Shown here one piece after another: positions 27,401-31,606 of a DNA stretch of 31,606 bases. The notes below the pieces were generated by a model. It made no database searches. It was not told where the DNA came from and saw only the letters and a program-made list of their open reading frames with translations. Numbering within the stretch: the first letter of the stretch is position 1; each line of letters opens with the position of its first letter. The stretch is taken from contig DENS01000002.1 of the NCBI GenBank assembly GCA_002359735.1, positions 110,569-142,174 on the forward strand. The letters are read 5' to 3'. This stretch comes from Micavibrio sp. UBA2638 (GTDB lineage: Bacteria > Pseudomonadota > Alphaproteobacteria > Micavibrionales > Micavibrionaceae). Position numbers and translations under genes: made by a program.

Positions 27401-28189
27401 AAATCTTATCAAGATATCGATAAGGCTCCACCAAAAGACCGGACGCGCTTGGCCATTGTTAAAATGGAGGACAATCCACCCGTTGCAGGCCTTAGAGGTG
27501 ACGGGAACTTTGTAAACACAAATTTACAAACATTGCATATTCCAGACACACCGTCTCGCAAAACATTTATGGGCATACTTAATCGTAAACTGGGTAATGT
27601 GCAGGAAGAAATTACCGGACTGATTGTCCGCAGTGACGATTTAAAACAACCGATAGAAAAAGGACAAATTCGTATCCGTGAAATGGCAGGAAGTTCTCTA
27701 ACTGGCCGCGAGATCGAACACACGGTCACAAAGTCCATGACTTTTAATATGAAAAGGGTCATGTCAGCGTTTACCTTGCTTGAAGAAACGCCCGATCTTG
27801 ATATTACAAATTTAAGTCTGGAACAGGCACGGGATGCCGGCTTTAGTGACAAAGCCGAAATGGCGCAATATATTACCGCATTTCATGCACACACACGTTA
27901 TGGCTATACCAGCAAACTGGATATGTACGATTCCTTAATTGCAATGTTTACAAAAAACAGACAGAACGTAATGCAAGCCCCGGAAAAATATAACCTAACG
28001 GTTGTTGATCTAAAAAAAGATGTAAATCTCTCTGATTTAAAAAATACAATGGTGTATTTTGATCTGTACAACCGCCCAAAAGCGTCTATATCTGAAAGCG
28101 TAACGTTGGGACGGAACATAGACCGTGAAAACACGCCATATCTATATTCCGGCGCCTACCCCGGCAAGGAACCGTCTCTGGACCAGTAA
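24443..28189 (+). CDS. Giant ExoI (SbcB)-like DEDDh exonuclease with unknown C-terminal half
   Basis: 1248 residues against about 475 for ExoI. All five DEDDh positions are present: D27 and E29 in FTYDTEIYNLD, D202 in GYANTTADDPW (same GYxNxxxDD spacing as ExoI GYNNVRFDD), H302 and D307 in AHGTIADV (HxxxxD as in ExoI). After that, PLLAFGRYNLEDG and NAIMLKVDADW match the ExoI SH3-like domain, and THTKKTPKVY matches its VHINKCPVL strand. Residues about 620-1248 are unrecognised, soluble, with LPKGMNAAKLSKAL and MVGETTGERRLAAKA as notable strings. The ATG follows the previous TAA with no gap. ExoI degrades single-stranded DNA 3' to 5'; substrate here is inferred only. Confidence 0.75.
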   Translation: MAKQKIAKLADIKHLRDRGSLIKFTYDTEIYNLDKTFPGIYDFGALIEDLAGNEIGAPVHYLKQPKDSLHSIVSNLITRSFPEDHPDAVDFKTFTGKIAHTLDRFYEYTWERYRDEEKIKYVNKGHQKVNEETVRLFPVEDENGNIQHIRLHEGGRRISYQVPDHSEDWNYIQEDENGKKTKWRKPYASAEMRGYANTTADDPWIWSTLYMACFPEIYKTHTKNEHKFRQDLFPAMVGHILWGDKGENGLKPGSRYHPVKGKNVISLKQSDFIPANARNEGPFHERGVHLRDGSDYDPDQAHGTIADVRGTSASENRARDVNPEIAKHFELMADPAYARQFIMKGAASERNGFRDRPLLAFGRYNLEDGLTSHLGICIETDERYGNRSNAIMLKVDADWNNVCDDKGRSILDIKHKATLKKLIKSHIFNKFGKSDSLLEITHTKKTPKVYDGEKALKSGAHTQEQYNLALRNAGKIRKNANFREAIMEVYQEGIPQMKALMDRPNPLDDELKDNFTGKPNYFEIADQNGKIRVIDERNEVYEHALNEWNTALNNDHLLHNLIRPHAIEWCSESEAEQELERFNKVLAKVRSEFEGTKGYNNRENRGANERPPIIIPPVKVTDQNDSGNDDGSLSRIFAQEAQMTELKKPMTQAQAQAYITQLRFQALWADYNDDPSFRFNDNSWRVEIIDRDGQVMNWHAYHALTGKDRSDKWKNGDIDIRLQPIDGLSVRRIARMMYESGELEQLINNFADLAKNCDLETEEGLATKDDYIEKIKCLYQHKELYEARCAFMLHGYPNINPEKQPFLTIDKAKIQAHEILQNLKIGKLHQCGIDDIGALEFMADHKDEAEKVLTRYLAYLDQKAKDVPPPTPEQYRMLGIDPVSGDAMPFIKYNVDPQKIVEITCPDGHAQTPLSHDDIGSMFTIIELPKGMNAAKLSKALEKSDNDLVMVGETTGERRLAAKAKILALWPEEEDQYFQNELDYFNKSYQDIDKAPPKDRTRLAIVKMEDNPPVAGLRGDGNFVNTNLQTLHIPDTPSRKTFMGILNRKLGNVQEEITGLIVRSDDLKQPIEKGQIRIREMAGSSLTGREIEHTVTKSMTFNMKRVMSAFTLLEETPDLDITNLSLEQARDAGFSDKAEMAQYITAFHAHTRYGYTSKLDMYDSLIAMFTKNRQNVMQAPEKYNLTVVDLKKDVNLSDLKNTMVYFDLYNRPKASISESVTLGRNIDRENTPYLYSGAYPGKEPSLDQ

Positions 28190-28209
28190 CTTATTTGCAG
28201 GAGCTTATA

Positions 28210-29079
28210 ATGCATGCATTAGATCCGCTGAACATAGTTGGTAAAGGTATAATATCGCCTGCTGAACTGCATGAAATCATGCAAGATCCCCACAGCAGTA
28301 AAAGCCTAAAAGTGCTTGATGCAACATTTGTGTTACCCGATAGCAATATTGACCCGCAATCCAATTTCTCCAATTCGCATATAAATCAGGCGCAATTTTT
28401 TGATATTGAGGCGATTAGCGCACCAAATGTATCACTCCCGCACATGCTTCCAAGTGTTGAATTATTTGAGCAAGCAGTGTCCGGCCTTGGCATAAAAAAT
28501 AGTGATATGATTGTTGTGTACGGGCAAACCGGAATAATTATGGGGCCGGCCAGGGTATGGTGGATGTTTCGGTATTTTGGGCACAACAATATCTGCGTTC
28601 TGGACGGAGGCCTGCCTGCATGGATTAATGCCGGCTACGAAACGACAGACCAACCAACCACAGATATTATAAAAACAAATTTCAAAGCCGTTGCCTATCA
28701 CCATCTATTAAGTGACAAAGAACAAGTAAAAACGGCCAGCAAGAATAAAACCGCAGTCATTATGGATGCGCGGCCACCATCACGGTTTAATGGGGAAACC
28801 CCTGAACCACGTAAGGGCGTGCAACCTGGGCACATTGCAAACTCGATAAACATTCCTGCATCGCAGCTAGTCAATCCAGATACCGGATGTTTAAAACCTG
28901 ACGATGAACTCAAACAAATCTTTGATCCACACTTAAAAACAAATACCCCCATAATCACGACATGCGGTAGCGGTATTACGGCTTGTGTCATTGCACTGGC
29001 GTTGTTCAATATCGGAACTAAAAATGCAAGCGTTTATGATGGCTCGTGGGCTGAGTACGGACAGGCGCGTTTACAGTAA
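28210..29079 (+). CDS. 3-Mercaptopyruvate/thiosulfate sulfurtransferase (two rhodanese domains)
   Basis: Moves sulfane sulfur from 3-mercaptopyruvate to a thiol or cyanide acceptor. The 289-residue protein has two rhodanese repeats: an inactive N-terminal one (VLDATFVLP, IVVYGQTG, ARVWWMFRYFGH, VLDGGLPAW) and a catalytic one with C252 in TTCGSGITACV. The CGSGxTA loop is that of SseA-type 3-mercaptopyruvate enzymes rather than CRKGVT thiosulfate sulfurtransferases. AGGAG six bases before ATG 28210 fixes the start, 20 bases after the large exonuclease gene, so it is likely co-transcribed. With the IscX-like gene it brackets the large genes with sulfur-related functions. Confidence 0.88.
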   Translation: MHALDPLNIVGKGIISPAELHEIMQDPHSSKSLKVLDATFVLPDSNIDPQSNFSNSHINQAQFFDIEAISAPNVSLPHMLPSVELFEQAVSGLGIKNSDMIVVYGQTGIIMGPARVWWMFRYFGHNNICVLDGGLPAWINAGYETTDQPTTDIIKTNFKAVAYHHLLSDKEQVKTASKNKTAVIMDARPPSRFNGETPEPRKGVQPGHIANSINIPASQLVNPDTGCLKPDDELKQIFDPHLKTNTPIITTCGSGITACVIALALFNIGTKNASVYDGSWAEYGQARLQ

Positions 29080-29148
29080 AAATAGAATAAACACCAAGTA
29101 AAAATAAATAAATAAAAATTTAATTATTAAGAAAGGCTAAAAATTCAC

Positions 29149-29208
29149 ATGGCTGCATATAATAATTATTTACGCGAGCAAACAATATCGTGCCTGCAAC
29201 CACTTTAG
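29149..29208 (+). other. Nineteen-codon ORF ending at the left edge of the repeat
   Basis: MAAYNNYLREQTISCLQPL faintly resembles the N terminus of flagellar chaperone FliS, and its stop lies inside the first bases of the 153-bp repeat (29204). It may be a gene remnant cut by the repeat, but 19 residues are too few for confidence. The rest of 29080-29203 is AT-rich with nothing else recognised. Confidence 0.12.
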
Positions 29209-29251
29209 TTTCGGTTTTGATAAAATTTTACACAAATATGATACTTTTTTC

Positions 29252-29280
29252 TTGCAAATCAAAAGCGGGTATCATATAAA
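29252..29280 (+). promoter_or_regulatory. Promoter of sRNA copy 1
   Basis: TTGCAA (29252-29257), 17 bases, TATAAA (29275-29280). Both hexamers are identical in copy 2, although the spacer between them differs at two positions. Confidence 0.6.
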
Positions 29281-29286
29281 GAATGT

Positions 29287-29348
29287 ACACACCCTCTATT
29301 ACCGCCGTTTGTCCGGAGATACCAACAAGGTCCTCCGGACCTTTTTTT
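29287..29348 (+). ncRNA. Predicted small RNA, copy 1 (about 62 nt)
   Basis: Predicted from the promoter start to the terminator T run. A single-stranded CU-rich 5' part (ACACACCCTCTATTACCGCC) precedes the terminator hairpin and includes CCCTCT, which could pair with Shine-Dalgarno sequences. No ORF of meaningful length is inside. The predicted transcript is identical in both copies. Tandem sister sRNAs such as AbcR1/AbcR2 are known in Alphaproteobacteria; I do not claim identity to them. Confidence 0.6.
29311..29348 (+). terminator. Terminator of sRNA copy 1
   Basis: GTCCGGAG (29311-29318) pairs with CTCCGGAC (29333-29340) across a 14-base loop, followed by seven T residues. A competing hairpin AAGGTCC/GGACCTT (29327-29343, loop TCC) is mutually exclusive with it and also ends in T residues. 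Confidence 0.8.
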
Positions 29349-29597
29349 ATGTACATTTTTATTGGATCGTATAATTTATGCGAGATAAGTAGATTTAATT
29401 AAGCCCTTTTACAATAAAACCTATATATACAAATATAAAAAACAACATTAAGCGTAAACAAGCCAACATTTATTTAAATTATTTATTCCGCAAAAGTAAT
29501 CGACAAAAAGATCAAAATAAAACTTGCGCACTTATACTGAGATAACGCTTTTAGTTTCGGTTTTGATAAAATTTTACACAAATATGATGCTTTTTTC

Positions 29598-29626
29598 TTG
29601 CAAATCAAAAACAGGTATCATATAAA
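29598..29626 (+). promoter_or_regulatory. Promoter of sRNA copy 2
   Basis: Same TTGCAA-17-TATAAA arrangement as copy 1, with two substitutions in the spacer only. Confidence 0.6.
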
Positions 29627-29632
29627 GAATGT

Positions 29633-29694
29633 ACACACCCTCTATTACCGCCGTTTGTCCGGAGATACCAACAAGGTCCTCCGGACCTTTTTTT
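29633..29694 (+). ncRNA. Predicted small RNA, copy 2 (about 62 nt)
   Basis: Identical to the predicted RNA of copy 1 over the whole transcript. It ends about 50 bases before the 3' end of the oppositely oriented tRNA-Arg gene. Confidence 0.6.
29657..29694 (+). terminator. Terminator of sRNA copy 2
   Basis: Same 8-bp GTCCGGAG/CTCCGGAC stem and seven-T run as copy 1, including the competing AAGGTCC/GGACCTT hairpin. Confidence 0.8.
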
Positions 29695-29745
29695 ATGTCC
29701 ATATTTAGTAGATAGCATCTAATTACGGGGGGATAACTGAAATTA

Positions 29746-29822
29746 TGGCGATCCCGGCAGGACTCGAACCTGCAACCTACGCATTAGAAGTGCGTTGCTC
29801 TATCCAGTTGAGCTACGGGACC
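29746..29822 (-). tRNA. tRNA-Arg (TCT)
   Basis: A complete 77-base cloverleaf on the minus strand. The acceptor stem GGTCCCG/CGGGATC, a seven-base anticodon loop CTTCTAA with TCT, the T arm GCAGGTTCGAGTCCTGC, discriminator G and an encoded CCA (29748-29746) are visible. Confidence 0.96.
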
Positions 29823-29901
29823 AGATATACTGCGATTAATCATACACGAATTATATGCCCTATATCCATAGGCAATATCAAGTCTTTAAATATGCAAGAC
29901 T

Positions 29902-30201
29902 TTATCTCGCTCTATCCTCATACACAAAGTTGTCAGAATAATTGCGGGGTTTGACTTTTCGCTCTTGTGGCTTCTGCACAGTAAACTCAAACCCTTCTTT
30001 TTCTGCACGGGCGATAGCATCTTCGAGCGTATCAAACTTAAGACGCACCTGATTGAGCGTGTCGGCAGAGGCCGTCCACCCCATAAGAGATTCCGGCCCC
30101 AGAGGGGCGCGCCTTTCGTATTCCAATAGCCACTGCCCCGTTTTTGCGCGGCCAGATTGCATGGCAGATTTCGACGGCTTATAAATTTTTGCTTTAATCA
30201 T
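29902..30201 (-). CDS. NDUFS4-like accessory subunit of NADH dehydrogenase (complex I)
   Basis: A 99-residue protein of the ETC complex I subunit family shared by Alphaproteobacteria and mitochondria, which binds the NADH-oxidising peripheral arm. Family features are KAKIYKPSKSAMQSGRAKT at the start, WLLEYE, LMGWTASADTLNQVRLKFDT, EDAIARAEKEGFEF and the terminal RNYSDNF. Length is normal. GAAAGAG lies close to the ATG. It stands alone between tRNA-Arg and the NrsF-like gene, and it is one of the best lineage markers in the window. Confidence 0.93.
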   Translation of the reverse strand: MIKAKIYKPSKSAMQSGRAKTGQWLLEYERRAPLGPESLMGWTASADTLNQVRLKFDTLEDAIARAEKEGFEFTVQKPQERKVKPRNYSDNFVYEDRAR

Positions 30202-30269
30202 AGCTCTTTCATAACTTGTTTTGTATTAAGCTAAGGTAAACAAGATAAAATTCCAAGTGAAAAACACGC

Positions 30270-30908
30270 TCACCAACGATATATCTTACGGGCAAAAAAA
30301 CCTAGCATTGTACCTAGAATAACGAAGGGCAAAACATGATACAAAACAGCGTGATCCATTGAATCTATACCGCAAGAAAAACGCAGCCCGATTGTTGCCG
30401 CTGACGCCCCGGCAATAGTATTCATAGCAGCCATTTTATAAGGATGCGTCGTATTACCGCGCATTGAAACAAGCGCAATTACCAGCGCCGGAATACCAGC
30501 CATAAACAGGCCATCTTCAAAACAGTGATTCCAATGGGCGTGATCTAACGCTATTAAATCGTCAGACCCCATTAATGAAAGCCACAACAGGAAATTCACC
30601 CCCAAAACAATGGGTACTACAACAATCCAGCCATTACCGCGCAAATCAGGAATACTTAACCATACCGACGCGCAAGCTGCACTAAAACCTATCAAGCCCA
30701 CCGTAATAATTTCGTACAAAAATTGAGAATCCGCTAAGCGCTCATTTACATCGCTGCGCACCCCCATCCACTGTAAAACACAAAATATATAAGCAACGAC
30801 AATAAACAGCCAAAACAAAGCCTTAAGCGCCGGATGGATTGGAGCCTGCACTGGTTTCAAATCCAATGTCAGGTTATCAATCACCTCATGTAAACCATCA
30901 TCACGCAT
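30270..30908 (-). CDS. NrsF-type (DUF1109) membrane anti-sigma factor
   Basis: A 212-residue inner-membrane protein with a short cytoplasmic N terminus and about six hydrophobic segments. It fits the DUF1109/NrsF family, which sequesters its cognate SigF-type ECF sigma factor. Two cysteines in conserved contexts (NHCFEDG and FSCGID) correspond to the residues reported to be needed for stress sensing in Caulobacter NrsF. The sigma gene lies just upstream, 16 bases away, on the same strand, so the pair is one operon. In Caulobacter the signal is heavy-metal or oxidative stress; the signal here is inferred. Confidence 0.85.
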   Translation of the reverse strand: MRDDGLHEVIDNLTLDLKPVQAPIHPALKALFWLFIVVAYIFCVLQWMGVRSDVNERLADSQFLYEIITVGLIGFSAACASVWLSIPDLRGNGWIVVVPIVLGVNFLLWLSLMGSDDLIALDHAHWNHCFEDGLFMAGIPALVIALVSMRGNTTHPYKMAAMNTIAGASAATIGLRFSCGIDSMDHAVLYHVLPFVILGTMLGFFARKIYRW

Positions 30909-30924
30909 TTTATTTACCCATTTA

Positions 30925-31473
30925 TTAATTATGTTCTTCCAGCTTCTTTTGAGACCGGTGCACTGATACCTTCACAGCCGACACCCCCATTCCAAGCTCA
31001 TCCGCCACTTCTTGTGCCGTATAACCGTATATACGCATTTTTTCAAATATCACTCTGTGCTTGCCCTTTAACTTACCTAAAATAGTCTCAATATCCTTTA
31101 ATTCGCCCACATACTCCATATTGGTTACATGCTCGGCCTTTAAATTCAGGTCGCTCAACTCAACATGCATGTTGTAGCGCCCGCTGTAATGCTTACGTAA
31201 ATAATCCGTTTTCCTAAAATTCACAATGGCCATCAGCCAGGGCTTAAATGGCCGTTTAGCACTATACGTTTTCAAAGATTTATGAACAGAAAGCAGTACG
31301 TCTTGCGTAATATCATCGGCCCAATCTGGATTTGCCAAACGTGGAATCAAATAATTTTTAACGAAATCTGCTATAGCTTTGAGCAATGAACTATAGGCCT
31401 GCCTATCACCTGCCTGCGCCCGTATAGCCAGCTCGCGCCACTCTTCATCAATATCATAATATTTCGCACCCAT
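30925..31473 (-). CDS. ECF-family RNA polymerase sigma factor (SigF-like)
   Basis: A 182-residue alternative sigma factor with only regions 2 and 4. Region 2 carries WADDITQDVLLSVHKSLKTY and FKPWLMAIVNFRKTDYLRK. Region 4 is the helix-turn-helix HRVIFEKMRIYGYTAQEVADELG followed by GVSAVKVSVHRSQKKLEE. AGGA lies ten bases before the ATG. Pairing with the NrsF-like gene assigns it to the NrsF-regulated group. I could not identify its own target promoter with confidence in the 63 bases between the ATG and the tRNA-Pro gene. Confidence 0.92.
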   Translation of the reverse strand: MGAKYYDIDEEWRELAIRAQAGDRQAYSSLLKAIADFVKNYLIPRLANPDWADDITQDVLLSVHKSLKTYSAKRPFKPWLMAIVNFRKTDYLRKHYSGRYNMHVELSDLNLKAEHVTNMEYVGELKDIETILGKLKGKHRVIFEKMRIYGYTAQEVADELGMGVSAVKVSVHRSQKKLEEHN

Positions 31474-31536
31474 TACGCATTAATCCTGATTAAAGTGCTC
31501 GAAAATACAAAAAATGAGTGCAAAGGACTGTGAGAA

Positions 31537-31606
31537 TGGTCGGAGTGGAGAGATTCGAACTCCCGACCCACTGCTCCCAAAGCAGTTGCGCTACCAGGCT
31601 GCGCTA
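31537..31606 (-). tRNA. tRNA-Pro (TGG), 5' acceptor strand cut off by the window edge
   Basis: On the minus strand the gene begins at TAGCGCAG, tRNA position 8 onward. It shows an anticodon loop TTTGGGA with TGG, the T arm with GTTCGAATC, discriminator A and an encoded CCA at 31539-31537. Only the first seven acceptor bases are missing. Confidence 0.95.

Larger units (their letters stand above)
29204..29356 (+). repeat. Tandem duplicated sRNA cassette, copy 1
   Basis: A 153-base unit repeated at 29550-29702 with a constant offset of 346 bases and no indels; I count four mismatches. Two are in the promoter spacer, one is upstream of the -35, and one is after the terminator T run. Confidence 0.9.
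29550..29702 (+). repeat. Tandem duplicated sRNA cassette, copy 2
   Basis: Second copy of the unit at 29204-29356, 149/153 identical by my count. The 193 bases between the copies are unrelated, AT-rich and without a recognised feature. Confidence 0.9.

Noticed and set aside
18179..28189. Prophage or jumbo-phage segment
   Set aside because: There are no capsid, tail, terminase, portal or lysis genes, and the run ends in a bacterial-type sulfurtransferase. Size alone is not evidence.
29204..29702. CRISPR array or insertion-sequence ends
   Set aside because: There are only two copies, both in direct orientation, with promoter and terminator inside and no transposase or short regular spacing.
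17493..29822. Genomic island integrated at the 3' end of tRNA-Arg(TCT)
   Set aside because: The tRNA 3' end does face the large genes, but I found no second copy of the tRNA 3' sequence near 17 kb and no integrase, transposase or other mobility gene.

Overview
The window looks like chromosomal DNA of a low-GC (roughly 40-45% G+C by eye), motile alphaproteobacterium. The lineage evidence is a short NDUFS4-like complex I accessory protein (29902-30201), an ECF sigma factor paired with an NrsF-type (DUF1109) membrane anti-sigma factor (30270-31473), and a carboxyspermidine-type polyamine route. The soluble chemoreceptor suggests motility. The exact order cannot be read from the sequence. tRNA genes punctuate the window: Cys (cut by the left edge), Asn, Arg(UCU) and Pro(UGG) (cut by the right edge).

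Region 1 (1-7.3 kb) is ordinary housekeeping. It holds a DEAD-box RNA helicase with a long 5' leader and a variant DETD motif, xanthine phosphoribosyltransferase, a TIKI/ChaN-like protein, a cytoplasmic zinc-binding (CZB) chemoreceptor and a Kef-type potassium/proton antiporter. Region 2 (7.4-11.2 kb) is a minus-strand run of an MBOAT acyltransferase, its SGNH-like partner, and a phytanoyl-CoA-dioxygenase-like enzyme. Region 3 (11.3-17.2 kb) is a polyamine locus. AguA and AguB (agmatine to putrescine) are divergent from carboxy(nor)spermidine dehydrogenase and decarboxylase, and a type III ornithine decarboxylase faces them. The decarboxylase has a long leader with a 33-codon upstream ORF whose ribosome-binding site lies in a hairpin, followed by a second strong hairpin; this looks like ornithine- or polyamine-responsive control.

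Region 4 (17.3-29.1 kb) is the most novel part. A strong promoter and a leader that folds as a three-way junction precede an IscX-like small gene and then three very large, tightly packed genes (895, 1176 and 1248 codons). None of the three is an ordinary family member, but I can read remote relationships. The first has nucleoside-2-deoxyribosyltransferase-like motifs. The second is an RNase J-like beta-CASP metallo-beta-lactamase nuclease with the HxHxDH core. The third begins with an ExoI (SbcB)-like DEDDh exonuclease whose five catalytic positions are all present. Each is about twice or more the usual family length. A 3-mercaptopyruvate sulfurtransferase gene closes the run. I infer a multi-enzyme nucleic-acid or nucleotide processing system; its biological role is unknown.

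Region 5 (29.2-29.7 kb) carries two tandem, 346-bp-spaced copies of a promoter-sRNA-terminator cassette. They are 149/153 identical, and every difference lies outside the predicted promoter hexamers and outside the predicted RNA. Region 6 (29.7-31.6 kb) has tRNA-Arg, the NDUFS4-like gene and the ECF/anti-sigma pair.
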